A stretch of DNA of 64,000 nucleotides from Glaciecola sp964621345 (GTDB lineage Bacteria; Pseudomonadota; Gammaproteobacteria; Enterobacterales; Alteromonadaceae), in the NCBI GenBank assembly GCA_964621345.1, contig CAZUON010000008.1, positions 1 to 64,000 of the forward strand. Direction: 5' to 3'. The notes beneath the pieces were generated by a model. The model saw only the letters and a list, made by a program, of their open reading frames with translations, searched no databases and had not been told where the DNA came from. Below are positions 35,042-44,245 of this stretch, piece by piece (within the stretch, counting starts at the first letter, position 1; each line of letters opens with the position of its first letter). Both the position numbers and the translations under genes were made by a program.

Positions 35042-36325
35042 ATGACAAATAGCTCTGAAGCAAATAACCGTTTGGTCCGTTGGCTGACATTTATGATGTT
35101 TATGATGTTTGCCATGACATCAGACTCGGTAGGCGAAATTATTAAAGAGGTAAAAGTCGCCTTTGATGTGACTAATGCGCAAGCGAGTCTTATGCACTCT
35201 TTGCCTATGTTGGGGATTGCACTCTCGGGGCTATTTTTAGGATTCTTAGCCGACAGGCTAGGCAGAAAACGTACTATTGTACTTGGCTTAGCTTTGTTCG
35301 CACTGGCGTGTTATTTGTTCATGCTTGGTGAGACCTTTTGGTTTATTGTGACTTTGATGACACTCTCTGGTGTCGCTGTAGGGGTATTTAAAACTGGCGC
35401 ACTCGCATTAATTGGCGATATTTCTAGTTCTAATAAAGAGCATACTTCTGCAATGAATGGAGCGGAGGCTTTCTTTGGTGTTGGGGCAATCATAGGGCCC
35501 TTAATTGTGGTGTATTTGATTCATCAGGGCATTTCTTGGCAATGGCTGTATGTAATTGCCGGTGGAATGTGTACTGTGCTAATCATTATGGCCAGTATGG
35601 TGAAGTATCCTGATCATAAGCAAACACAAGTGCAGGAGGCTACAGAGCCTGCGCAAAAGGCATCGATGATCGATAGCCTTAAATTGATGAAAAACGGTTA
35701 TGCCATGAGCTTCTCTATTGGTGCATTTTTATATGTAGCTGCCGAAAGTGCGATTTACGTTTGGATGCCCAGTTATTTAGTGTGCGGTGCAAGCACTGCG
35801 GCAGACACCTTTGCTTGTTATCAAGATGAATCCACCCAGTTTCTGGCAATGTACGCAGTATCTGCATTTTTTATCTTGCGAGCGTTCGGCCGATTCCTTG
35901 GCATGTGGGTTATGGCGCGATTTAACTGGTCGCTCATTCTTATGCTCTTTAGCTTTGCGATTATGTTGTGTTTTGTTGGTGGTTTGTGGGGTGGTCCGCA
36001 GCTTGCCGTATTTTTGTTTCCCTTAAGCGGCATATTTATGTCGGTCATATATCCAACCTTTAATTCAAAGGGGATCTCTTGTTTCCCTCGTAAAATGCAC
36101 GGAACAGTTGCCGGGTTAATTTTGTTCTGGACAGCAGCTGGCGCCGCAGCCGGTCCTTTTATTATGGGCTTAGTTAGCGATGCCAATGGCGGAGATGCGA
36201 AGTATGGTTTCATTGTTGCGACCGGCTTTACCATGATTTTGTTTGTGGGCTTGCTGTATAACTACTTACTAAATCCAACAGAAAAACGCCTTGCCCAAAT
36301 TGAGAGAGAAGAATATGGCAGCTAA
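35042..36325 (+). CDS. MFS sugar (probable sucrose) permease
   Basis: The product is 427 residues with twelve predicted transmembrane helices and the MFS loop 2-3 signature GFLADRLGRKRTIVLG. It imports the substrate of this cluster by proton or other cation symport; sucrose is inferred from its neighbours. A short extramembrane loop with two cysteines (LVCGASTAADTFACYQ) between helices 7 and 8 could form a disulfide. Its 3' end overlaps the fructokinase start by 11 bp, so the pair is one operon. Confidence 0.85.
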   Translation: MTNSSEANNRLVRWLTFMMFMMFAMTSDSVGEIIKEVKVAFDVTNAQASLMHSLPMLGIALSGLFLGFLADRLGRKRTIVLGLALFALACYLFMLGETFWFIVTLMTLSGVAVGVFKTGALALIGDISSSNKEHTSAMNGAEAFFGVGAIIGPLIVVYLIHQGISWQWLYVIAGGMCTVLIIMASMVKYPDHKQTQVQEATEPAQKASMIDSLKLMKNGYAMSFSIGAFLYVAAESAIYVWMPSYLVCGASTAADTFACYQDESTQFLAMYAVSAFFILRAFGRFLGMWVMARFNWSLILMLFSFAIMLCFVGGLWGGPQLAVFLFPLSGIFMSVIYPTFNSKGISCFPRKMHGTVAGLILFWTAAGAAAGPFIMGLVSDANGGDAKYGFIVATGFTMILFVGLLYNYLLNPTEKRLAQIEREEYGS

Positions 36326-37202
36326 CTGCACAGCTGCGATTGAAGCAGGTGGCACAAAATTTATATGTGCACTATTTGATAACAAGCGTGAACTAATTAA
36401 AAAGAAAAGGGTGGAGACGACGACACCTGAAAAGACGCTTGCTGCAGTCATCAATTTTTTTAATGAGCAAAAATCACAAGGTTATCATTTTGAGCATTTA
36501 GGTCTTGCAAGCTTTGGCCCTCTTGATTTAATGGCTAATTCTCCAAACTATGGGAGTATCACCAAAACGCCCAAAGCATATTGGAGCGATACGCCATTAC
36601 TTAAAACCTTAGAGAGCAAGCTAAATGCGAAAGTGCATATCGATACAGACGTAAATGCAGCAGCCTTAGCTGAATACAAGTGGGGCGCGGGGCAAAATGC
36701 TAATGTGGCCGTATATGTCACAATCGGAACTGGCTTTGGTGGCGGTTTAGTAATAAACGGGCACACCGTAAAAGGTCTGGTGCACCCTGAAATGGGACAT
36801 ATGCGAGTGAAAGTGCCTGAGGGCGTTAGTGGGCATTGCCCCTTTCATGCTGATTGTGTTGAAGGCCTAGCCTCAGGTACGTCGATGCAAAAAATTTGGC
36901 AAATGAGCACGCAAGATATGGCAGAGGATCATCCCGCTTGGGAACTGCAAGCAAATATTGTAGGCCAGTTTTGCCATAACTTGCTGATGACCTTAAGCGC
37001 CGAAAAAATCATTCTTGGTGGTGGGGTCATGCAACAATCATTTTTGTTAGATAAAATCATTGAGCAGACTGAGCAGCAACTAGGTGCTTACTTGTCACTT
37101 CCTGAGGGAATGCCATTGACCGACATTATTGTCACTCCCGGGCTTGGTACCGAGTCAGGTTTGTTAGGAGCATTAGCTTTAGTCGAAAACGCCCTTAACT
37201 AA
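36315..37202 (+). CDS. ROK-family fructokinase
   Basis: The product is 295 residues from ATG 36315 (GAGAGAAG upstream). The N-terminal phosphate loop AAIEAGGTKF, DTDVNAAALAEYKWGAG, GTGFGGGLV and the zinc-binding ROK motif (GHCPFHADCVEGLASG, His-Cys-Cys-Cys type) identify a bacterial ScrK/YdhR-like fructokinase. It phosphorylates fructose freed by the amylosucrase to fructose-6-phosphate with ATP. It overlaps the MFS permease gene by 11 bp. No hairpin terminator is obvious after it. Confidence 0.92.
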   Translation: MAANCTAAIEAGGTKFICALFDNKRELIKKKRVETTTPEKTLAAVINFFNEQKSQGYHFEHLGLASFGPLDLMANSPNYGSITKTPKAYWSDTPLLKTLESKLNAKVHIDTDVNAAALAEYKWGAGQNANVAVYVTIGTGFGGGLVINGHTVKGLVHPEMGHMRVKVPEGVSGHCPFHADCVEGLASGTSMQKIWQMSTQDMAEDHPAWELQANIVGQFCHNLLMTLSAEKIILGGGVMQQSFLLDKIIEQTEQQLGAYLSLPEGMPLTDIIVTPGLGTESGLLGALALVENALN

Positions 37203-37392
37203 TTGATTTTTAACCTGCCTCTTAAAAGTATTACGCTTAAGGCTTTTATGACACTTTTTTTAAGATTCTTCTTTCAAAAGGAATTGCTTCACTAATTTAT
37301 TGACAGCGCCGATATTCGAGAGTACAACGGCAACTTGAGCAAGGCTTGTTGTGAATATCTGTTGTTTTTAAATTTTTTTGGAGCAATTTGAC

Positions 37393-37770
37393 GTGTCTAG
37401 TTTAACAAAAGAAACGCTACTGAAGCGCCAATTCAGTGATCCTAAGAATTACCCCTATGGCTTTTCCCGTTCTGGCGATTTTTCCATTTCTGAAAGCAAA
37501 GCATTGAATGAGTATGGATGCTTGATTGCAGCGTTGGTTGATCAACAAATCTCTCCTGCCGACAAAGAAGATGAACAATATCTTTCTTCTGCATTGGGTC
37601 AAAGTGAGCCACAAAGCGCAGCCGAGCGCGCATGGTTAAAGTACCAAAGGCGAATCAATCGACCAAAAGCCGGCAGTATTTACGGAACCAGTAAGGCCGC
37701 TGAGGCAAGTCAGGATGATGATATTCTGGCTGATGTGGAAGATAGCCTTGATATTGAGATGGACGACTAG
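37393..37770 (+). CDS. maoP: Ori-macrodomain organisation protein MaoP (DUF413, YifE)
   Basis: From GTG 37393, with GGAG at 37380-37383, the product is 125 residues. The DUF413 core is clear: NYPYGFSRSGDFSISES near the N-terminus and ERAWLKYQRRINRPK near residue 85. The acidic tail ends DIEMDD. In E. coli MaoP acts with the maoS site to keep the Ori region as a compact macrodomain. The earlier frame start TTG 37378 lies before the ribosome site and was not used. Confidence 0.88.
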   Translation: MSSLTKETLLKRQFSDPKNYPYGFSRSGDFSISESKALNEYGCLIAALVDQQISPADKEDEQYLSSALGQSEPQSAAERAWLKYQRRINRPKAGSIYGTSKAAEASQDDDILADVEDSLDIEMDD

Positions 37771-37817
37771 CACCTCTTGGCAGCTAGGGTTATTCACCAG
37801 CTATAAAAAGGTGTTTG

Positions 37818-38969
37818 TTAGTAGCCAGTAAGCTCTAAAAACCCCTGTCCCGAGTGCGTGCCGCTTACCGAGACGCTTCCTTCATAATAGGGGAAGCGTG
37901 ACGGGTTATAGGCATCTTTTTTGTCGGCAATAACCGTAATATCAACCCCTTTTTGCTCTATGGCTAACTGCCAGTGTAAGGGTAAAGACTTTCCATTCAC
38001 CCGAGTGTAACGCGTGATATCTAAGCTAATTTGTTCAGGTAGTAAGGTTGTCGCATTGCCTGTCGCGTCAATATAGGTCCCTGTTTGATAATTCTCTTGG
38101 TCGTTTAAACGCATGCTAAAGGCCATGATTTTATCACCATTATCCAGATGCAAAGACATCCAATCCCACCCTGCTGTGCTGCTGTCGAGTAAGGTGGATG
38201 TCCATTCATGATCATACCAAGCATTGCCGCGAAGTACTTTCTGGCCATCTTCGGTTGCAAGCGTCCCCGTTACATCAATAAAAGGCAATGAATAATAATG
38301 AGAGGCATGCTTCCCCTTCTCAGATTTTACGCTATAGCCGTTGTTACCATGCAAAACAAAAGGGCCGCTTGGCGTAAGCGTTAATTCAATGTTTACCCTG
38401 TCGCTATGACCGACAGGTAAATACTGGTTCACAGAGCTAGTGAGCTTGGCTGGGAAGAGGGAGCCGTTACCTCTTAGCCCCTGCCAACGCCATTCATCGA
38501 TATGCATGGTTAAATAAGTGATTTCCAAGTTGTCAGTGCTATTTGTTTTGGGGCTTGGGTGTAAGCCAATGCCAGCATTACCTAAGCCGCCTGAGGCAAA
38601 TTTTTCTTCAAACCAATGTGTGTTTTCGTTATGCAAAGAAGTATGCGCCATAAAACTTTGGCCTTGGTGCCATGAGTTTTGTTGTGCTTTGTTCGCAAAT
38701 CGAAATAAGGTCCATTGAAAGGCGTAGTCTTGGTCAGATTCGTCTTTTAGATTGGCAGTCAAGTACCACCATTCAATATCAAATGCGGGGTGAGATAGAT
38801 GGTCTTGTGGCAAGTTAATCACATAGTTTGGGTCGGCGACCTCACCTTGTGCCAGCAAAAAATTAGGATTTAGAGCTGAAGGACTATTTTCATCCTCAAC
38901 TTTTTCACTGCAAGCAAAAATAAGGTTACAAGCCAACAATACGCTGAGCGCTAAGGTCAATCTAGCCAT
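37818..38969 (-). CDS. AttH/CrtC-like lipocalin-fold lipoprotein
   Basis: The product is 383 residues. The lipobox LIFAC near residue 20 marks it as a lipoprotein. The body matches the AttH/carotenoid 1,2-hydratase (CrtC) double-lipocalin fold: HPAFDIEWWYLTANL, FMAHTSLHN, AWYDHEWTSTLLDSSTAGWDW and LHLDNGDKIMAFSMR. Its gene overlaps the ABC permease gene by 13 bp, so it is an accessory part of that exporter, probably holding or receiving a lipid-like cargo in the periplasm. Enzyme activity as a hydratase is not implied, as no carotenoid genes are near. Confidence 0.85.
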   Translation of the reverse strand: MARLTLALSVLLACNLIFACSEKVEDENSPSALNPNFLLAQGEVADPNYVINLPQDHLSHPAFDIEWWYLTANLKDESDQDYAFQWTLFRFANKAQQNSWHQGQSFMAHTSLHNENTHWFEEKFASGGLGNAGIGLHPSPKTNSTDNLEITYLTMHIDEWRWQGLRGNGSLFPAKLTSSVNQYLPVGHSDRVNIELTLTPSGPFVLHGNNGYSVKSEKGKHASHYYSLPFIDVTGTLATEDGQKVLRGNAWYDHEWTSTLLDSSTAGWDWMSLHLDNGDKIMAFSMRLNDQENYQTGTYIDATGNATTLLPEQISLDITRYTRVNGKSLPLHWQLAIEQKGVDITVIADKKDAYNPSRFPYYEGSVSVSGTHSGQGFLELTGY

Positions 38970-41506
38970 TTGAGCTCCTCGGCAATACTTTGTTTAGTAC
39001 TGTAAATAATGGGTAAGCTGATGGTTGTCAGTACAATCAATAAACTGAGCAAGTAAAGCTCGAGAATATTTGTCCAATCTACAATTAAAGGGTAAGACCA
39101 ATTAAAAGCATGGTAGTTAATTTGTTCAATTAAGACGTAGCTTAGCAAAATACCAAAAGGAGTAGCGGCGATTAGAGCCACCAAGCATAAGAACATATAT
39201 TGCAACAACAGCATGCCGCGACCTTGCCATGCTGATATCCCCAACGTTCTCAATAACATGGTTTGCGGACGGCTTTGTTGCATTAAGATCACAATCGTAC
39301 ACGCTAGCGACAGTGCAGCTACTAACAGCGTGACTAAATTCAAACTGTCGGTAATTAAAAAGGTGCGATCAAATACCATAATCGATTGTTGTACGAGTTC
39401 ACTACTTTGATAAAACTGAGTCTGGGTGTCGATGCCTATTGTTTTAAGCGATTGAACAAAGGCTGCAACATTATCTGGCGTTCCAGAAACGGCAAAAACA
39501 CTTGCCTGAGTCATGTCTTGTACAAACGCAGATATGGGCAATAAAATTTGCGATTTAGGATTACCGTAGTCATAAATTATCCCAGTAACCGTTAAGCGAG
39601 TAGGTTCGCCCGTGTTAGGGTGAACTAGGGTATATGAATCACCCAATGTAAGGGTATTGCGGATAGCAAACTGCTGATTAACCAAAATCCCACGACCTTG
39701 CTCAAACAGCTCCCACACCTGTTCTTGTGCCGATTCAAACACCATTGCTTGTTTAAAGTGTGGTTCAACTGGATAGCTAAATATCTCAGTGTTACTGATA
39801 TCTAGTTCAGCTTCATAACGAGGGTGAAGTAAAATATCATGGCGTTGTGCTATGGACGCGAGTTGTAGATTGTGTGCCGAGTCTTGAGAATATAAGTAGT
39901 GTTCGGCAACTAACCGTTGTTCTAACCAATTGACGGTGCTTGAGCGAAAGCTGTCTACCATTAAGTTCATGCCTATGTTACTGGTCGCGGCAATAAAAAA
40001 GGCGCAGCATGCAATTTTTGTTTTTTTAGATAAAAACAGTGATTGAGCTAAGGTTAAGCGCGTGAGAGTAAATGTATTAGGGATTAAGTAGAGCATGCCT
40101 TTGAGGACTTGGCCAAAGGCCGCGATAAGTAAACAACATCCACTGAAAATTAAACAAGCTGCGGCAACGAGCATGGCACTTAGGTCAGCCGAAAAAGTAA
40201 AGATGAGTGCGGCTACTGCTCCTAATCCGGCTGCGAGTAAGGTTAAGTAAATAGGTAATGTGGGGCTTTCTGGCGCCGCTTGAGTCTGACTTAAGGATTG
40301 ATTGAGCTGACGGATAGGAGTGACTAGAGCAAGCGCGACACCGGCTAAAGAAATGCCTAGTACTCTTATATAAAGGCTCAACCATTGATTGTCAGCAAAG
40401 CCTAAATTAACCCGATATAAACCCTCTACGATATTGCGAATAGTCGGAGCTGCCATGACTGCGAGTTGCGAGCCCAGCAATAAGCCTAATGCACTAATGA
40501 GGATTGCAAATAAGGTAAATTCAACAGCATGTGCATATATTATTTGCCGCCTACCTATGCCCAATTGTCGAAACACTTTTAGCATGGCAAAGCGTTTAAA
40601 AATTAGAAGATTACATGCATTCATCACTATAAATAGACACACTGCGAACATTAACAATGCCATGGCCATTAAGTTAAGATAAAAGCTCTCTGTCATTTGT
40701 GGGCTGCTTTGTTCTAGGTCAAGTTTTTCGAGTGAAAGGTGACTGGGTAGACTTTCACTGAGCTGTTCATAGTTATCTGCTTGGGCTTTGTTTAGCAGAA
40801 GGATTCGCGAAATTGTTAGCTTTGGATCTAGCGCTAAAACCTCACCAATATCCATGACCACAGTGTCGGCAAGCCCCTCTATTTGCAAACCCAATAATTG
40901 AGGAAGAGCCTTACTTGCGTTAGCGTCAAAATAAAGAGTGTGGCCCTCGTCTATGCCAAGTTCCTGCATAAACTTAGGGTGTATGAGCGTTCTAGGTTCA
41001 CTAAAACCTTGCGCGCGAAAGCTATTCATATCATCTTGGGAAGCGCTAGAGCTGGTGTGTGAATTGCGTTCGGAGCTTTGTGATGTCACTGCATTATCGG
41101 GCTGCGCCTCTCGCGTGACAAAAGATTGATTCATTAACGACAAATAGTCGAGTCCTAATACGCTTACTCGGCGCTGGGTCAGTTTTTCGTTATTTAAATA
41201 TAAGTGCGTTTTACTTTGTATCAGGGCAATCGCGTTTGAAATACCTCGCTTTTTAAGGGCAACGTAGTCATCGAGCGTAATGACTTGTCCTTCGTTTGTA
41301 GCAACAATTTGATGACTTGCAGAAAATAGTTGTCCGCTACTGCCGCCTGTAAAACTCTGGTTAGCACCTTGATTGATTATTAATACAGCGCTCAGCCCTG
41401 CACAAGCGATTAAGAGTGAACACAACACCATTATTAAGTTGAACCACGTATCGCGATAGCTTCTTAACAGTAAGCGATAGGTAGTAAATGTGGATACGCC
41501 AGACAA
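38957..41506 (-). CDS. FtsX-like ABC exporter permease (Att-like)
   Basis: The product is 849 residues with about ten transmembrane helices: one near the N-terminus, a block around residues 275-500, and a last block from about 710. They flank large periplasmic domains in two FtsX/MacB-like repeats (MLKVFRQLGIGRRQIIYAH in the first, TMLLRTLGISAWQGRGMLL in the second). This is the architecture of LolC-like or AttF/AttG-type permeases fused into one chain. It works with the ATPase encoded just upstream and the AttH-like lipoprotein downstream. The cargo is unknown; lipoprotein or lipid-like molecules are usual for the type. Confidence 0.85.
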   Translation of the reverse strand: MSGVSTFTTYRLLLRSYRDTWFNLIMVLCSLLIACAGLSAVLIINQGANQSFTGGSSGQLFSASHQIVATNEGQVITLDDYVALKKRGISNAIALIQSKTHLYLNNEKLTQRRVSVLGLDYLSLMNQSFVTREAQPDNAVTSQSSERNSHTSSSASQDDMNSFRAQGFSEPRTLIHPKFMQELGIDEGHTLYFDANASKALPQLLGLQIEGLADTVVMDIGEVLALDPKLTISRILLLNKAQADNYEQLSESLPSHLSLEKLDLEQSSPQMTESFYLNLMAMALLMFAVCLFIVMNACNLLIFKRFAMLKVFRQLGIGRRQIIYAHAVEFTLFAILISALGLLLGSQLAVMAAPTIRNIVEGLYRVNLGFADNQWLSLYIRVLGISLAGVALALVTPIRQLNQSLSQTQAAPESPTLPIYLTLLAAGLGAVAALIFTFSADLSAMLVAAACLIFSGCCLLIAAFGQVLKGMLYLIPNTFTLTRLTLAQSLFLSKKTKIACCAFFIAATSNIGMNLMVDSFRSSTVNWLEQRLVAEHYLYSQDSAHNLQLASIAQRHDILLHPRYEAELDISNTEIFSYPVEPHFKQAMVFESAQEQVWELFEQGRGILVNQQFAIRNTLTLGDSYTLVHPNTGEPTRLTVTGIIYDYGNPKSQILLPISAFVQDMTQASVFAVSGTPDNVAAFVQSLKTIGIDTQTQFYQSSELVQQSIMVFDRTFLITDSLNLVTLLVAALSLACTIVILMQQSRPQTMLLRTLGISAWQGRGMLLLQYMFLCLVALIAATPFGILLSYVLIEQINYHAFNWSYPLIVDWTNILELYLLSLLIVLTTISLPIIYSTKQSIAEELKWLD

Positions 41507-41508
41507 GG

Positions 41509-42198
41509 TTAAAGTGCGCCAGTTGCGTTTATATTGAGTTTTTTGTCGTGCATGTAAAACGACTCATCCGCAAGTTTTGCGACCTTTTCACTGTGAGTCA
41601 CTAATAGGAGAGAACTACCTACCTCTTTACAGCTTTTATACAAAAGCTCACTCACGGTATCAGAATTAGCTTCATCTAAGTTGCCGGTAGGTTCATCAGC
41701 GAGTATCAGACTTGGTTTATGTGCCAGCGCTCTGGCAATTGCGACGCGCTGCTGTTCGCCGCCCGACAGTTGTGCGGGCAGTTTATTGAGGTGCTGGCTA
41801 ATATCGAGTATTTTTACGAGCGCATCAATATAATGCATGTCGATATTGTGGTTTAGCTTACTGGGTAGCGATATATTGTCGATGACTGAGATGCAATCAA
41901 TCAGGTTAAATTTTTGAAAAACAAAGCCAATATGTTGGCGACGATAGTTATCGGCTTGCGTTTCGCTTAACGCGTCAATGTCGATATTTTGCTGATTTTT
42001 TGTGCGAAGGAATATACTGCCATTATCTGCAGTGTCCAGTGCGCCTACTAAATGCAATAAGGTAGATTTTCCGCAACCAGAAGCTCCTTGAATTGACGCG
42101 CTTTGTGCGCTTTTCAACGATAAACTGACACCATCTAGAATATCGATGCGTCCGTTAGCTGCCGCATAAGATTTGCTCAAATTGTCGATATGTAACAT
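41509..42198 (-). CDS. ABC exporter ATPase (LolD/MacB type)
   Basis: The product is 229 residues: a bare ATP-binding cassette with Walker A GASGCGKST, Q-loop FVFQKFNLID, signature LSGGEQQRV, Walker B LILADEPTGNLDE and switch TH. These are hallmarks of the LolD/MacB/FtsE class. It ends 2 bp before the permease gene. Three genes in order ATPase, permease and lipoprotein form an operon like agrobacterial attEFGH. The ATPase powers movement of a substrate out of the inner membrane. Confidence 0.92.
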   Translation of the reverse strand: MLHIDNLSKSYAAANGRIDILDGVSLSLKSAQSASIQGASGCGKSTLLHLVGALDTADNGSIFLRTKNQQNIDIDALSETQADNYRRQHIGFVFQKFNLIDCISVIDNISLPSKLNHNIDMHYIDALVKILDISQHLNKLPAQLSGGEQQRVAIARALAHKPSLILADEPTGNLDEANSDTVSELLYKSCKEVGSSLLLVTHSEKVAKLADESFYMHDKKLNINATGAL

Positions 42199-42332
42199 GG
42201 CGAACCTTTTGTATAAATGAAGGTGATACTGAATATTCGTAAACCTTGCTTAATACGGTGCATTACAGGCAAAGTTTAGCCTTGATTATCAATAACCCTC
42301 GCGGTAATCTCAAAGTTGCTTACGAAGAAGGC

Positions 42333-42361
42333 TTCTACAGCGCCTTTACAATAATTATAAT
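42333..42361 (+). promoter_or_regulatory. Possible ilvI promoter
   Basis: A perfect TATAAT (42356-42361) lies 17 bp after a weak TTCTAC (42333-42338). A start near 42368 would give a leader of about 160 bases before ilvI. The 328-bp gap 42199-42526 otherwise holds the palindrome and short frame listed separately. Confidence 0.45.
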
Positions 42362-42386
42362 ATCACCAAGCGACCGATAAATACCC

Positions 42387-42404
42387 GTTCATATTAGTAT
42401 GAAC
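42387..42404. promoter_or_regulatory. Palindrome in the ilvI leader region
   Basis: GTTCATATTAGTATGAAC is a perfect 7-4-7 inverted repeat, about 20-35 bp after the predicted start point, a natural place for a repressor. The binding protein is unknown. Confidence 0.45.
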
Positions 42405-42432
42405 ATCCTAAAAAATGGCTATATAGGGATAA

Positions 42433-42504
42433 GTGTTTCGCTTTTTCTCGTTTTTATGTTTTTTCTTTGCGTCTGAGCGGTTATATTCTGTGACAAGGCA
42501 ATAA
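42433..42504 (+). CDS. Possible Phe-rich leader peptide upstream of ilvI
   Basis: A GTG at 42433 after AGGGAT opens a 23-codon frame with seven Phe codons in its first twelve positions (MFRFFSFLCFFFAS), ending TAA at 42502-42504, 22 bp before ilvI. Phe-rich leaders control phe genes rather than ilv genes, and no attenuator hairpin with a U tract follows, so this may be chance from a T-rich stretch. Confidence 0.2.
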   Translation: MFRFFSFLCFFFASERLYSVTRQ

Positions 42505-42526
42505 GGCTAATTAAGGAGGCAATCTC

Positions 42527-44245
42527 GTGAGGATGATGTCTGGTGCCGCGATGGTGGTTGAAGCGTTAAAAGATGTTGGGGTAACGCATTTATTTGGCTA
42601 CCCAGGTGGAGCAGTTCTAGATATTTATGATGCGTTATATGCACAAGAAACGATAGAACATGTGTTAGTGCGTCATGAACAAGGTGCATCGCACATGGCC
42701 GATGGCTATGCACGTGCAACCGGTAAAACAGGTACCGTATTGGTAACCTCTGGTCCAGGTGCAACCAATACCTTAACCGGTATTGCGACTGCTTTTATGG
42801 ATTCAATTCCAATGGTAATTTTGTCGGGCCAAGTACCCTCTATGCACATTGGTGAGGATGCCTTCCAAGAAACGGATATGGTCGGTTGTTCAAGACCCGT
42901 GGTAAAACACAGTTTTTTAGTCAAAAAAGCAACGGATATTCCAAAGGCGATTGCGCAAGCATATTATATTGCTAATACAGGTCGTCCAGGGCCGGTAGTG
43001 GTCGACTTACCTAAAGATATTGTTAACGTTCAGGATTCTCATCCTTACGTATTTCCTGATGATGTCACAATGCGTTCATATAACCCAACGTTGAAAGGCC
43101 ATAATAAACAAATTAAAAAAGCAGTGGCTAGTTTGCTCAAAGCTAAGCGTCCTGTGTTGTACGTAGGTGGCGGTTCGATTTCTTGTGATGCCTCCGATGT
43201 AGTTACCGAGCTTGGAGAAAAGCTAGGTGCTCCTGTGGTAAGCACGCTCATGGGCTTAGGTGCGTTTTCAAGTGTACACAAGCAGTTCATTGGTATGCTG
43301 GGTATGCACGGACGGCTCGAGGCGAACAAAGCTATGCATAATGCCGACTGCATTATTTCCTTAGGTGCTCGCTTTGATGACCGGGTAACGAACAATGTAG
43401 ATAAATTCTGCCCTTATGCAGACATTATTCATGTTGATATTGACCCCGCTTCTATCTCAAAAATTGTGAATGCGCATGTGCCGGTTGTAGGCGATGTAAA
43501 AACCGTTGTTGAACAAATCTTAGCGATGCTGGGTGAGCATGATTTAAGTGAGCAAGAGAATAAGTTAAGCGATTGGTGGGAGCAAATAAATGAATGGCGC
43601 GCGCGTGACTGTTTGAAGTATGAACAAGGCAGCGAGACCATAAAACCGCAAAAAGTGATTGAAGCGGTTTATGAACATACTAAAGGCGACGCTTACATCA
43701 GCTCCGACGTAGGTCAGCATCAAATGTTTGCCGCCTTATATTACCCCTTTGCAAAACCAAGACGCTGGATCAATTCAGGCGGTTTGGGCACCATGGGTTT
43801 TGGACTTCCTGCGGCTATGGGCGTGCAGTTTGCGCATCCCGATGCCTGTTCGGTAGTGATCACCGGCGACGGTAGTATTCAAATGAATATTCAAGAGCTC
43901 TCGACTTGCTTGCAATATAATCTGCCAGTAAAGGTTATCTCATTAAATAACCGTGCTTTGGGTATGGTGCGCCAATGGCAAGATATGAACTACAAAGGCA
44001 GACATTCACATTCCTACATGGATTCTATGCCTGACTTTGTTAAGCTTGCTGAGGCTTATGGGCACGTCGGTATACGGGTTGATAAACTAGAGGATTTAGA
44101 TGCAGCCATGGCGCGTTGTTTTGCTGAAAAAGACCGTTTGGTATTTATGGATATTGCGGTGGATCAAAACGAACATGTGTATCCTATGCAAATTAAATAC
44201 GGTGCAATGGACGATATGAGACTAAGCAAGACGGAGCGTACCTAA
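42527..44245 (+). CDS. ilvI: Acetolactate synthase large subunit
   Basis: The product is 572 residues, the normal length. The N-terminal thiamine-diphosphate domain has catalytic Glu in VRHEQGASHMADGYARATG. The FAD-binding middle domain contains MLGMHGRLEANKAM, and the C-terminal domain holds the ThDP-Mg motif VITGDGSIQMNIQELST. It joins two pyruvates, or pyruvate and 2-oxobutyrate, at the first step of valine, leucine and isoleucine synthesis. A strong AAGGAGG precedes GTG 42527; ATG 42533 is a close alternative. The stop shares a base with the start of ilvH (TAATG). Confidence 0.96.
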   Translation: MRMMSGAAMVVEALKDVGVTHLFGYPGGAVLDIYDALYAQETIEHVLVRHEQGASHMADGYARATGKTGTVLVTSGPGATNTLTGIATAFMDSIPMVILSGQVPSMHIGEDAFQETDMVGCSRPVVKHSFLVKKATDIPKAIAQAYYIANTGRPGPVVVDLPKDIVNVQDSHPYVFPDDVTMRSYNPTLKGHNKQIKKAVASLLKAKRPVLYVGGGSISCDASDVVTELGEKLGAPVVSTLMGLGAFSSVHKQFIGMLGMHGRLEANKAMHNADCIISLGARFDDRVTNNVDKFCPYADIIHVDIDPASISKIVNAHVPVVGDVKTVVEQILAMLGEHDLSEQENKLSDWWEQINEWRARDCLKYEQGSETIKPQKVIEAVYEHTKGDAYISSDVGQHQMFAALYYPFAKPRRWINSGGLGTMGFGLPAAMGVQFAHPDACSVVITGDGSIQMNIQELSTCLQYNLPVKVISLNNRALGMVRQWQDMNYKGRHSHSYMDSMPDFVKLAEAYGHVGIRVDKLEDLDAAMARCFAEKDRLVFMDIAVDQNEHVYPMQIKYGAMDDMRLSKTERT

